Of a stretch of 64,000 nucleotides of DNA, positions 13,058 through 26,799 are shown one piece after another. The first letter of the stretch is position 1; every line of letters starts with the position of its first letter. The notes beneath the pieces are model-generated. The model ran no database searches and was not told the origin of the DNA. It saw only the letters and a list, made by a program, of their open reading frames with translations. The position numbers and the translations under genes are program-made. The stretch spans positions 118,516 to 182,515 of the forward strand of contig NW_027488963.1 of assembly GCF_050948215.1 (NCBI RefSeq), written 5' to 3'. The DNA comes from Halictus rubicundus (Eukaryota; Arthropoda; Insecta; Hymenoptera; Halictidae).

Positions 13058-13599
13058 GGATAGGATAGGATAGAGGATAGGATAGGATAGAGGATACCAT
13101 AGGATAGAGGATAGGATAGGATAGAGAATAGGATAGGATAGAGGATAGGATAGGATAGAGGATATTATAGGATAGAGGATATGATAGGATAGAGGATAGG
13201 ATAGGATAGAGGATAGGATAGGATGGAGAATAGGATAGGATAGAGGATAGGATAGGATAGAGGATATTATAGGATAGAGGATATGATAGGATAGAGGATA
13301 GGATAGGATAGAGGATAGGATAGGATGGAGGATAGGATAGGATAGAGGATAGGATAGGATAGAGGACAGGATAGGATAGGATAGAGGATGTGATAGGATA
13401 GAGGATACGATAGGATAGAGGATACGATACGATCGAGGATAGGTTAGGATGGAGGATAGGATAGGATAGAGGATAGGATAGGATAGAGGATATTATAGGA
13501 TAGAGGATAGGATAGGATAGAGGATAGGATAGGATAGAGGATAGGATAGGATAGAGGATAGGATAGGATAGAGGATAGGATAGGATAGAGGATAGGATA

Positions 13600-16115
13600 G
13601 GATAGCGGATAGGATAGGATAGAGGATAGGATAGGATAGAGGATAGGATAGGGTAGAGGATAGGATAGGATAGAGGATAGGATAGGATAGAGGATAGGAT
13701 AGGATAGAGGATAGGATAGGATAGAGGATAGGATAGGATAGAGGATAGGATAGGATAGAGGATAGGATAGGATAGGGGATACGATAGGATTGAGGATAGG
13801 ATAGCATAGAGGATAGGATTGAGGATAGGATAGGATAGAGGATAGGATAGGATAGAGGATAGGATAGGATAGAGGATAGGATAGGATAGAGGATAGGATA
13901 GGAAAGAGGATAGGATAGGATAGAGGATGGGATTGGATAGAGGATACGATAGGATAGACGATAGGATAGCATAGAGGATAGGATAGGATAGAGGATAGGA
14001 TAGGAAAGAGGATAGGATAGTATAGAGGATAGGATAGGATGGAGGATAGGATAGGATAGAGGATACGATAGGATAGAGGATAGGATATGATAGACTATAA
14101 TATAGGATAGAGGATATTAGAGGACAGAGGATAGGATAGGGGATAGGATAGGATAGAAAATAGGATAGGACAGAGGATAGGATAGGATAAAGTATAGGAT
14201 AGGATAGAGGATATTATAGGATATAGGATCCAATAGGATAGAGGATGGGATAGGATGCAGGATAGCATTGAGGATAGGATAGGATAGAGGATAGGTTAGG
14301 ATAGAGGATAGGATGGGATATAGGATAGGATAGAATAGAGGATAGAATACGATAGAGGATGGGATTGGATAGAGGATACGATAGGATAGAGGATAGGATA
14401 GGATAGAGGATTGGATAGGATAGAGGATAGTATATGATAGAGTATAATATAGGATAGGGGACAGGATAGGATAGAGGATAGGATAGGATAGAGGATAGGA
14501 CAGGATAGTGAATAGGATAGGATAGAGGATAAGATAGGGGATTGGATAGGGTAGAGGATAGGATAGGATAGAGGATAGTATAGGGTAGAGGATAGGATAG
14601 GATACTGGATAGGATAGGATAGAGGATATTATAGGATAGAGGATAGGATAGGGTAGTGGATAGGATAGTATAGAGGATATTATAGGATAGAGGATAGGAT
14701 AGGATAGAGGATAGGATAGAGGATAGGATAGAGGATAGGATAGAGGATAGGATAGAGGATAGGATAGAGGAGAGGATAGAGGATAGGATAGAGGATAGGA
14801 TAGAGGATAGGATAGAGTATAGGATAGGGCAGAGGATGGGATAGGATAGAGAATAGCATAGGATAGATGATATTATAGGATACAGGATAGGATAGGATAG
14901 AGGATACGATATTATAGAGGATAGGATAGAGGATAGGATAGTATAGAGGATAGGATAGGATAGATGATAGGATAGGATAGAGGATAGGATAGGATAGAGG
15001 ACAGGATAGGATAGAGGATAGGATAGGGTAGAGGATAGGATAGGATAGAGGATAGGATAGGACAGAGGATAGAGGATAGGAAAGGATAGAGGATACGATA
15101 GGATAGAGGATACAATAGGATAGAGGATAGGATAGGATAGAGGATAGGATAGGATAGGATAGAGGATAGGATAGGAAAGAGGATATGGTAGGATAGAGTA
15201 TAGGATAGGGCAGAGGATGGGATAGGATAGAGAATAGCATAGGATAGAGGATAGGATAGGCTAGAGGATAGGGTAGCATAGAGGATAGGATAGGATAGAG
15301 GATAGGATAGGATAGAGGATAGGATAGGATAGAGGATAGGATAGTATAGAGGATAGGATAGGATGGAGGATAGGATAGGATAGAGGATACGATAGGATAG
15401 AGGATAGGATAGGATAGAGGATATAATAGAGGATAGGATAGAGGATAGGATAGAGGATAGGATAGAGGATAGGATAGAGGATAAGATAGGATAGTTGATA
15501 GGATAGGATAGAGGATAGGATAGGATAAAGGACAGGATAGGATAGAGGATAGGATAGGGTAGAGGATAGGATAGGATAGAGGATAGGACAGGACAGAGGA
15601 TAGAGGATAGGATAGGATAGAGGATAGGATAGGATAGAGGATACGATAGGTTAGAGGATACAATAGGATAGAGGATAGGATAGGATAGAGGATAGGATAG
15701 GATAGAGGATAGGATAGGATAGAGGATAGGATAGGATAGAGGATAGGATAGGATAGAGGATAGGATAGGATAGCGGATAGGATAGGATAGAGGATAGGAT
15801 AGGATGGAGGATAGGATAGGATAGAGGATAGGATAGATGATTGGATAGGATAGAGGATATAATAGAGGATAGGATAGAGGATAGGATAGAGGATAGGATA
15901 GAGGATAAGATAGGATAGAGGATAGGATAGGATAGAGGATACGATAGGATAGAGGATAGGATAGGATAGAGGATAGGATAGGATAGGATAGAGGATAGGA
16001 TAGTATAGAGTATAGGATAGGATTGAGGATAGGATAGGATTGAGGATAGGATAGGATAGAGGATAGGATAGGATAGAGGAGAGGAGAGGATAGGATAGGA
16101 TAGAGGATAGGATAG
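13600..16115 (+). repeat. Third, partly rearranged relative of the 3.6-kb repeat
   Basis: This block corresponds to about 2511-4804 and 6119-8412 of the tandem pair. Shared landmarks: AGCGGATAGG 2511/13606 (offset 11095), GGGGATACGATAGG 2646/13775 (11129), GACTATAATA 2981/14093 (11112), GGATCC 3114/14226 (11112), GAGTATAGGATAGGGC 3691/14815 (11124), GGATATGGTAGG 3931/15181 (11250). The first four offset changes are 34, 17, 0 and 12 bp, i.e. whole units gained or lost. The larger step after about 14960 reflects an inserted stretch that resembles other parts of copy 1. The copy ends in GAGGAGAGGAGAGG and AGGGTAGAGG like the others. Confidence 0.75.
14709..14816 (+). repeat. Run of nine 12-bp units, third copy
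   Basis: This is the counterpart of the seven-unit runs at 3609 and 7217, here lengthened to about nine k=2 units, one carrying GGAGAGG. It shows copy-number drift of the 12-bp unit inside an otherwise conserved block. Confidence 0.75.
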
Positions 16116-19100
16116 GGTAGAGGATAGGATATGATAGAGGATAGGATAGGACAGAGGATAGAGGATAGGATAGGTTAGAGGATAGGATAGGATAGGGGAT
16201 ACGATAGGATAGAGGATACAATAGGATAGAGGATAGGATAGGATAGAGGATAGGATAGGATAGAGGATAGGATAGAATAGAGGATAGGATAGGATAGAGG
16301 ATAGGATAGGATAGAGGATAGGATAGGATAGAGGATAGGATAGGATAGAGGATAGGATAGAGGATAGGATAGGATATGATAGGATAGAGGATAGGATAGA
16401 GGATAGGATAGGATAGGATAGAGGATAGGATAGGATAGAGGATACGATAGGATAGAGGATGTGATAGGATAGAGGATACGATAGGATAGAGGATACGATA
16501 CGATCGAGGATAGGTTAGGATGGAGGATAGGATAGGATAGAGGATAGGATAGGATAGAGGATATTATAGGATAGAGGATAGTATAGGATAGAGGATAGGA
16601 TAGGATAGAGGATAGGATAGGATAGAGGATAGGATAGGATAGAGTATAGGATAGGATAGAGGAGAGGATAGAGGATTGGATAGGATAGAGGATAGGATAG
16701 GATTGAGGATCGGATAGGATTGAGGATAGGATAGGGTTGATGGATAGGATAGGATAGAGGATACGATACGATCGAGGATAGGTTAGGATGGAGGATAGGA
16801 TAGGATAGAGGATATTATAGGATAGAGGATAGGATAGGATAGAGGATAGGATAGGATAGAGGATAGGATAGGATAGAGTGTAGGATAGGATAGAGGAGAG
16901 GATAGAGGATTGGATAGGATAGAGGATAGGATAGGATTGAGGATCGGATAGGATTGAGGATAGGATAGGGTTGAGGATAGGATAGGATAGAGGATATGAT
17001 AGGATAGAGGATAGGATAGAGGATAGGATAGAGGATAGGATAGAGGATAGGATAGGATAGAGGATAGGATAGGATAGAGGATACCATAGGATAGAGGATA
17101 GGATAGGATAGAGAATAGGATAGGATAGAGGATAGGATAGGATAGAGGATATTATAGGATAGAGGATATGATAGGATAGAGGATAGGATAGGATAGAGGA
17201 TAGGATAGGATGGAGGATAGGATAGGATAGAGGATAGGATAGGATAGAGGACAGGATAGGATAGAGGATAGGATAGGGTAGAGGATAGGATAGGATAGAG
17301 GATAGGATAGGACAGAGGATAGAGGATAGGAAAGGATAGATGATACGATAGGATAGAGGATACAATAGGATAGAGGATAGGATAGGATAGAGGATAGGAT
17401 AGGATAGAGGATAGGATAGGAAAGAGGATATGGTAGGATATAGTATAGGATAGGGCAGAGGATGGGATAGGATAGAGAATAGCATAGGATAGATGATATT
17501 ATAGGATACAGGATAGGATAGGATAGAGGATACGATATTATAGAGGATAGGATAGGATAGATGATAGGATAGGATAGAGGATAGGATAGGATAGAGGACA
17601 GGATAGGATAGAGGATAGGATAGGGTAGAGGATAGGATAGGATATAGGATAGGATAGGACAGAGGATAGAGGATAGGATAGGATAGAGGATAGGATAGGA
17701 TAGAGGATACGATAGGTTAGAGGATACAATAGGATAGAGGATAGGATAGGATAGAGGATAGGATAGGATAGAGGATAGGATAGGATAGAGGATAGGATAG
17801 GATAGAGGATAGGATAAGATAGAGGATAGGATAGGATAGCGGATAGGATAGGATAGAGGATAGGATAGGATGGAGGATAGGATAGGATAGAGGATAGGAT
17901 AGATGATTGGATAGGATAGAGGATATTATAGGATAGACGATAGGATAGGATAGAGGATGGGATAGGATAGAGGATACGATAGGATAGAGGATGTGATAGG
18001 ATAGAGGATACGATAGGATAGAGGATACGATACGATCGAGGATAGGTTAGGATGGAGGATAGGATAGGATAGAGGATAGGATAGGATAGAGGATATTATA
18101 GGATAGAGGATAGGATAGGATAGAGGATAGGATAGGATAGAGGATAGGATAGGATAGAGGATAGGATAGGATAGAGGATAGGATAGGATAGAGGATAGGA
18201 TAGGATAGAGGATTGGATAGGATAGAGGATAGGATAGGATAGAGGATAGGATAGGCTAGAGGATAGGGTAGCATAGAGGATAGGATAGGATAGAGGATAG
18301 GATAGGATAGAGGATAGGATAGTATAGAGGATAGGATAGGATGGAGGATAGGATAGGATAGAGGATACGATAGGATAGAGGATAGGATAGGATAGAGGAT
18401 ATAATAGAGGATAGGATAGAGGATAGGATAGAGGATAGGATAGAGGATAAGATAGGATAGAGGATAGGATAGGATAGAGGATACGATAGGATAGAGGATA
18501 GGATAGGATAGAGGATAGGATAGGATAGGATAGAGGATAGGATAGTATAGAGTATAGGATAGGATTGAGGATAGGATAGGATTGAGGATAGGATAGGATA
18601 GAGGATACAATAGGATAGAGGATAGGATAGGATAGAGGATAGGATAGGATAGAGGATAGGATAGGATAGAGGATAGGATAGAGGATAGGATAGGATAGGA
18701 TAGGATAGGATAGAGGATAGGATAGGATAGAGGATAGGATAGGATAGAGGATGGGATAGGATGGAGGATAGGATAGGATAGAGGATAGGATAGATGATTG
18801 GTTAGGATAGAGGATATTATAGGATAGACGATAGGATAGGATAGAGGATGGGATAGGATAGAGGATAGGATAGGATGGAGGATAGGATAGGATAGAGGAT
18901 AGGATAGGATAGAGGACAGGATAGGATAGAGGATAGGATAGGGTAGAGGATAGGATAGGATAGAGGATAGGATAGGACAGAGGATAGAGGATAGGAAAGG
19001 ATAGATGATACGATAGGATAGAGGATACAATAGGATAGAGGATAGGATAGGATAGAGGATAGGATAGGATAGAGGATAGGATAGGAAAGAGGATATGGTA

Positions 19101-19210
19101 GGATATAGTATAGGATAGGGCAGAGGATGGGATAGGATAGAGAATAGCATAGGATAGATGATATTATAGGATACAGGATAGGATAGGATAGAGGATACGA
19201 TATTATAGAG
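16116..19210 (+). repeat. Right part of domain A
   Basis: Typical domain A satellite with CGATCG modules at 16501, 16769 and 18033, and repeats of a module with GGATTGAGGATCGGATAGG (about 16702 and 16938, also about 12913). A run of six GGATA pentamers (32-bp unit) lies at 18683-18714. The last clear domain A signature, GGATACAGG followed by GATACGATATTATAGAGG, ends near 19210. Confidence 0.7.
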
Positions 19211-19544
19211 GATAGGATAGGATAGATGATAGGATAGGATAGAGGATAGGATAGGATAGAGGATAGGATAGGATGGAGGATTGGATAGGATAGAGGATAG
19301 GATAGGATAGAGGATAGGATAGGATAGAGGATAGGATAGGATAAACGATAGGATAGGATAGAGGATAGGATATGATAGAGGATAGGATAGGATAGAGGAT
19401 AGGATAGGATAGGATAGAGGATAGGATAGGATAGAGGATAGGATAGGATAGAGGATAGGATAGGATAGAGGATAGGATAGGATGGAGAATAGGATAGGAT
19501 AGAGGATAGCATAGGATAGAGGATAGGATAGGATAGAGAATAGG

Positions 19545-20890
19545 ATAGGATAGAGGATAGGATAGGATAGGATAGGATAGAGGATAGGATAGGATAGAGG
19601 ATAGGATAGGATAGTGGATAAGATAGGATAGAGGATATGATAGGATAGAGGATAGGATAGGATAGAGGATAGGATAGGATAGAGGATAGGATAGGATAGA
19701 GGATAGGATAGGATAGAGGATAGGATAGGATAGAGAATAGGTTAGGATAGAGGATAGGATATCATAGAGGATAGGATAGGATAGAGAATAGGATATAGGA
19801 TTGGATAGGATAGAGGATAGAATAGGATAGAGGATAGGATAGGATAGAGGATAGGATAGGATAGAGGATAGGATAGGATAGAGGATAGGATAGGATGGAG
19901 GATTGGATAGGATAGAGGATAGGATAGGATAGAGGATAGGATAGGATAGAGGATAAGATAGGATAGAGAATAGGATAGGATAGAGAATAGGTTAGGATAG
20001 AGGATAGGATATCATAGAGGATAGGATAGGATAGAGGATAGGATAGGATAGGGGATAGGATAGGATAGAGGATATGATAGGATAGGATGGAGGATAGGAT
20101 AGGATAGAGAATAGGTTAGGATAGAGGATAGGATATCATAGAGGATAGGATAGGATAGAGAATAGGATATAGGATTGGATAGGATAGAGGATAGAATAGG
20201 ATAGAGGATAGGATAGGATAGAGGATAGGATAGGATAGAGGATAGGATAGGATAGAGGATTGGATAGGATAGAGGATAGGATAGGATAGAGGATAGGATA
20301 GGATAGAGGATAGGATAGGATAGAGGATAGGATAGGATAAACGATAGGATAGGATAGAGGATAGGATATGATAGAGGATAGGATAGGATAGAGGATAGGA
20401 TAGGATAGGATAGAGGATAGGATAGGATAGAGGATAGGATAGGATAGAGGATAGGATAGGATAGAGGATAGGATAGGATGGAGAATAGGATAGGATAGAG
20501 GATAGCATAGGATAGAGGATAGGATAGGATAGAGAATAGGATAGGATAGAGGATAGGATAGGATAGAGAATAGGATAGGATAGAGGATATGATAGGATAG
20601 AGGATAGGATAGGATAGAGGATAGGATAGAATAGAGGATAGGATAGGATAGAGTATAGGATATAGGATTGGATAGGATAGAGGATAGAATAGGATAGAGG
20701 ATAGGATAGGATAGCGGATAGGATATGTTAGAGGATAGGATAGGATAGAGGATAGGATAGGATAAACGATAGGATAGGATAGAGGATAGGATATGGTAGA
20801 GGATAGGATCGGATGGAGAATAGGATAGGATAGAGGATAGGATAGGATAGAGAATAGGATAGGATAGAGAATAGGATAGGATAGAGGATA
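19545..20890 (+). repeat. 1.35-kb domain B block, copy 1 of 4
   Basis: This block matches 24715-26060 at exactly +5170. It contains GTGGATAAGATAGG, three GATATC sites (19758, 20008, 20132) and GGATATGGTAGAGGATAGGATCGG near its end. One difference seen is AGAG near 20070 against AGAA near 25240. The match stops at 20891/26061, where AGGATAGG is replaced by AATATACG. Confidence 0.8.
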
Positions 20891-23800
20891 GGATAGGATA
20901 AACGATAGGATAGGATAGAGGATACGATAGGATAGAGGATACGATAGGATAGAGGATAGGATCGGATGGAGAATAGGATAGGATAGAGGATAGGATAGGA
21001 TAGAGAATAGGATAGGATAGAGGATAGGATAGGATAGAGGATAGGATCTGATAGAGGATAGGATAGGATAGAGGATAGGATGGAGAATAGGATATAGGAT
21101 TGGATAGGATAGAGGATAGGATAGAGGATAGGATAGGATAGGATAGAGGATAGGATAGGATAGAGGATAGGATAGGATAGGATAGGATAGAGGATAGGAT
21201 AGGATAGAGGATAGGATAGGATAGTGGATAGGATAGGATAGAGGATAGGATAGGATAGAGGATAGGATAGGATAGAGGATAGGATAGGATAGAGGATAGG
21301 ATAGGATAGAGGATAGGATAGGATAGGGGATAGGATAGGATAGAGGATATGATAGGATAGGATGGAGGATAGGATAGGATAGAGAATAGGTTAGGATAGA
21401 GGATAGGATATCATAGAGGATAGGATAGGATAGAGAATAGGATATAGGATTGGATAGGATAGAGGATAGAATAGGATAGAGGATAGGATAGGATAGAGGA
21501 TAGGATAGGATAGAGGATAGGATAGGATAGAGGATTGGATAGGATAGAGGATAGGATAGGATAGAGGATAGGATAGGATAAACGATAGGATAGGATAGAG
21601 GATAGGATAGGATAAACGATAGGATAGGATAGAGGATAGGATAGGATAGAGGATAGGATAGGATAGAGGATAGGATAGGATAAACGATAGGATAGGATAG
21701 AGGATAGGATATGATAGAGGATAGGATAGGATAGAGGATAGGATAGGATAGGATAGAGGACAGGATAGGATAGAGGATAGGATAGGATAGAGGATAGGAT
21801 AGGATAGAGGATAGGATAGGATGGAGAATAGGATAGGATAGAGGATAGGATAGGATAGAGGATAGGATAGGATAGAGGATACGATATAGGATTGGATAGG
21901 ATAGAGGATAGAATAGGAGAGAGGATAGGATAGGATAGAGGATAGGATAGGATAGAGGATAGGATAGGATAGAGAATAGGATAGGATAGAGGATAGGATA
22001 GGATAGAGGATAGGATAGGATAGAGGATAGGATAGAATAGAGAATAGGATATAGGATTGGATAGGATAGCGGATAGGATAGGATAGAGGATAGGATAGGA
22101 TAGAGGATAGGATAGGATAGAGGATAGGATAGGATAGGATAGAGGATAGGATAGGATAGAGGATAGGATAGGATAGAGGATAAGATAGGATAGAGGATAG
22201 GATCGGATGGAGAATAGGATAGGATAGAGGATAGGATAGGATAGAGAATAGGATAGGATAGAGAATAGGATACGATAGAGGATAGGATAGGATAAACGAT
22301 AGGATAGGATAGAGGATAGGATATGATAGAGGATAGGATAAGATAGAGGATAGGATAGGATAGGATAGAGGATAGGATAGGATAGAGGATAGGATAGGAT
22401 AGAGGATAAGATAGGATAGAGGATAGGATCGGATGGAGAATAGGATAGGATAGAGGATAGGATAGGATAGAGAATAGGATAGGATAGAGAATAGGATAGG
22501 ATAGAGGATAATATACGATAGAGGATAGGATAGGATAGAGGATAGGATAGGATAGAGGATAGGATAGGATAGAGAATAGGATAGGATAGAGGATTGGATA
22601 GGATAAACGATAGGATAGGATAGAGGATACGATAGGATAGAGGATAGGATAGGATAGAGGATAGGATAGGATAGTGGATAGGATAGGATAGAGGATAGGA
22701 TAGGATAGAGGATACGATATAGGATTGGATAGGATAGAGAATAGAATAGGAGAGAGGATAGGATAGGATAGAGGATAGGATAGGATAGAGGATAGGATAG
22801 GATAGAGAATAGGATAGGATAGAGGATAGGATAGGATAGAGGATAGGATAGGATAGAGGATAGGATAGAATAGAGAATAGGATATAGGATTGGATAGGAT
22901 AGCGGATAGGATAGGATAGAGGATAGGATAGGATAGAGGATAGGATAGGATGGAGGATAGGATACGATAGAGGATAGGATAGGATAGAGGATAGGATAGG
23001 ATAGAGGATAGGATAGGATAGGATAGAGGATAGGATAGGATAGAGGATAGGATATGATAGAGGATAGGATATAGGATTGGATAGGATAGAGGATAGGATA
23101 TGATAGAGGATAGGATATAGGATTGGATAGAATAGAGGATAGGATAGAGGATAGGATAGGATAGAGAATAGGATAGGATAGAGCATAGGATAGGATAAAC
23201 GATAGGATAGGATAGAGGATACGATAGGATAGAGGATAGGATAGGATAGAGGATAGGATAGGATAGAGGATAGGATAGGATAAACGATAGGATAGGATAG
23301 AGGATAGGATATGATAGAGGATAGGATAGGATAGAGGATAGGATAGGATAGGATAGAGGATAGGATAGGATAGAGGATAGGATAGGATAGAGGATAGGAT
23401 AGGATAGAGGATAGGATAGGATGGAGAATAGGATAGGATAGAGGATAGGATAGGATAGAGGATAGGATAGGATAGAGAATAGGATAGGATAGAGGATAGG
23501 ATAGGATAGAGAATAGGATAGGATAGAGGATGGGATAGGATAGAGGATAGGATAGGATAGAGGATAGGATAGGATAGAGGATAGTATAGGATAGAGGATA
23601 GGATATCATAGAGGATAGGATAGGATAGAGAATAGGATATAGGATTGGATAGGATAGCGGATAGGATAGGATAGAGGATAGGATAGGATAAAGGATAGGA
23701 TACGATAGGGGATAGGATAGGATAGAGGATAGGATAGGATAGAGGATAGGATAGGATAGAGGATAAGATAGGATAGAGGATAGGATCGGATGGAGAATAG

Positions 23801-24714
23801 GATAGGATAGAGGATAGGATAGGATAGAGAATAGGATATAGGATTGGATAGGATAGAGGATAGAATTGGATAGAGGATAGGATAGGATAGCGGATAGGAT
23901 ATGTTAGAGGATAGGATAGGATAGAGGATAGGATAGGATAAACGATAGGATAGGATAGAGGATAGGATAAGATAGAGGAGAGGATAGGATAGGATAGAGG
24001 ATAGGATAGGATAGAGGATAGGATAGGATAGAGGATAAGATAGGATAGAGGATAGGATCGGATGGAGAATAGGATAGGATAGAGGATAGGATAGGATAGA
24101 GAATAGGATAGGATAGAGAATAGGATAGGATAGAGGATAATATACGATAGAGGATAGGATAGGATAGAGGATAGGATAGGATAGAGGATAGAGGATAGGA
24201 TAGGATAGAGGATAGGATAGGATAGAGGATAGGATAGGATAGAGGATAGGATAGGATAGGGGATAGGATAGGATAGAGGATAGGATAGGATAGAGGATAG
24301 GATAGGATAAACGATAGGATAGGATAGAGGATACGATAGGATAGAGGATAGGATAGGATAGAGGATAGGATAGGATAGAGGATAGGATAGGATAGTGGAT
24401 AGGATAGGATAGAGGATAGGATAGGATAGAGGATACGATATAGGATTGGATAGGATAGAGGATAGAATAGGAGAGAGGATAGGATAGGATAGAGGATAGG
24501 ATAGGATAGAGGATAGGATAGGATAGAGAATAGGATAGGATAGAGGATAGGATAGGATCTGATAGAGGATAGGATAGGATAGAGGATAGGATAGGATGGA
24601 GAATAGGATATAGGATTGGATAGGATAGAGGATAGGATAGAGGATAGGATAGGATAGGATAGAGGATAGGATAGGATAGAGGATAGGATAGGATAGGATA
24701 GGATAGAGGATAGG
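20891..24714 (+). repeat. Domain B satellite between block copies
   Basis: This stretch contains the landmark TACGATATAGGATTGG at 21880, 22713 and 24434; the first two are 833 bp apart (49 x 17). GATATC lies at 21407 and 23602. Its right part (from about 23.6 kb) resembles 37.2-38.0 kb and 56.6-57.7 kb, sharing GATAAGATAGAGGAGAGG at about 23968 and 37272, and AGAATTGGATAG near 23864 and 56801. Confidence 0.65.
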
Positions 24715-26060
24715 ATAGGATAGAGGATAGGATAGGATAGGATAGGATAGAGGATAGGATAGGATAGAGGATAGGATAGGATAGTGGATAAGATAGGATA
24801 GAGGATATGATAGGATAGAGGATAGGATAGGATAGAGGATAGGATAGGATAGAGGATAGGATAGGATAGAGGATAGGATAGGATAGAGGATAGGATAGGA
24901 TAGAGAATAGGTTAGGATAGAGGATAGGATATCATAGAGGATAGGATAGGATAGAGAATAGGATATAGGATTGGATAGGATAGAGGATAGAATAGGATAG
25001 AGGATAGGATAGGATAGAGGATAGGATAGGATAGAGGATAGGATAGGATAGAGGATAGGATAGGATGGAGGATTGGATAGGATAGAGGATAGGATAGGAT
25101 AGAGGATAGGATAGGATAGAGGATAAGATAGGATAGAGAATAGGATAGGATAGAGAATAGGTTAGGATAGAGGATAGGATATCATAGAGGATAGGATAGG
25201 ATAGAGGATAGGATAGGATAGGGGATAGGATAGGATAGAAGATATGATAGGATAGGATGGAGGATAGGATAGGATAGAGAATAGGTTAGGATAGAGGATA
25301 GGATATCATAGAGGATAGGATAGGATAGAGAATAGGATATAGGATTGGATAGGATAGAGGATAGAATAGGATAGAGGATAGGATAGGATAGAGGATAGGA
25401 TAGGATAGAGGATAGGATAGGATAGAGGATTGGATAGGATAGAGGATAGGATAGGATAGAGGATAGGATAGGATAGAGGATAGGATAGGATAGAGGATAG
25501 GATAGGATAAACGATAGGATAGGATAGAGGATAGGATATGATAGAGGATAGGATAGGATAGAGGATAGGATAGGATAGGATAGAGGATAGGATAGGATAG
25601 AGGATAGGATAGGATAGAGGATAGGATAGGATAGAGGATAGGATAGGATGGAGAATAGGATAGGATAGAGGATAGCATAGGATAGAGGATAGGATAGGAT
25701 AGAGAATAGGATAGGATAGAGGATAGGATAGGATAGAGAATAGGATAGGATAGAGGATATGATAGGATAGAGGATAGGATAGGATAGAGGATAGGATAGA
25801 ATAGAGGATAGGATAGGATAGAGTATAGGATATAGGATTGGATAGGATAGAGGATAGAATAGGATAGAGGATAGGATAGGATAGCGGATAGGATATGTTA
25901 GAGGATAGGATAGGATAGAGGATAGGATAGGATAAACGATAGGATAGGATAGAGGATAGGATATGGTAGAGGATAGGATCGGATGGAGAATAGGATAGGA
26001 TAGAGGATAGGATAGGATAGAGAATAGGATAGGATAGAGAATAGGATAGGATAGAGGATA
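24715..26060 (+). repeat. 1.35-kb domain B block, copy 2 of 4
   Basis: This is the partner of 19545-20890 (+5170). GATATC sites at 24928, 25178 and 25302 keep the spacing 250 and 124 bp seen in copy 1. It also matches about 38.0-39.08 kb at +13287 and about 57.77-59.05 kb at +32964; the last pair shares the AATATACG continuation that copy 1 lacks. Confidence 0.8.
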
Positions 26061-26799
26061 ATATACGATAGAGGATAGGATAGGATAGAGGATAGGATAG
26101 GATAGAGGATAGGATAGGATAGAGAATAGGATAGGATAGAGGATAGGATAGGATAAACGATAGGATAGGATAGAGGATACGATAGGATAGAGGATACGAT
26201 AGGATAGAGGATAGGATCGGATGGAGAATAGGATAGGATAGAGGATAGGATAGGATAGAGAATAGGATAGGATAGAGGATAGGATAGGATAGAGGATAGG
26301 ATCTGATAGAGGATAGGATAGGATAGAGGATAGGATGGAGAATAGGATATAGGATTGGATAGGATAGAGGATAGGATAGAGGATAGGATAGGATAGGATA
26401 GAGGATAGGATAGGATAGAGGATAGGATAGGATAGGATAGGATAGAGGATAGGATAGGATAGAGGATAGGATAGGATAGTGGATAGGATAGGATAGAGGA
26501 TAGGATAGGATAGAGGATAGGATAGGATAGGGGATAGGATAGGATAGAGGATATGATAGGATAGGATGGAGGATAGGATAGGATAGAGAATAGGTTAGGA
26601 TAGAGGATAGGATATCATAGAGGATAGGATAGGATAGAGAATAGGATATAGGATTGGATAGGATAGAGGATAGAATAGGATAGAGGATAGGATAGGATAG
26701 AGGATAGGATAGGATAGAGGATAGGATAGGATAGAGGATTGGATAGGATAGAGGATAGGATAGGATAGAGGATAGGATAGGATAAACGATAGGATAGGA

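Larger units (their letters stand above)
8413..13550 (+). repeat. Domain A segment marked by repeated CGATCG modules
   Basis: This segment contains CGATCG (PvuI) sites at 8888, 10386, 11374, 11821, 12780 and 13430, usually at the end of a module with GATGTGATAGG, then GATACGATAGG units, then GATACGATACGATCGAGG and GGTTAGGATGG. The same module recurs at 16501, 16769 and 18033. I did not see CGATCG in the array outside about 8.9-18.1 kb. Spacing is irregular (1498, 988, 447, 959, 650 bp), so the module has been copied with surrounding blocks of different length rather than as one fixed repeat. Confidence 0.75.
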
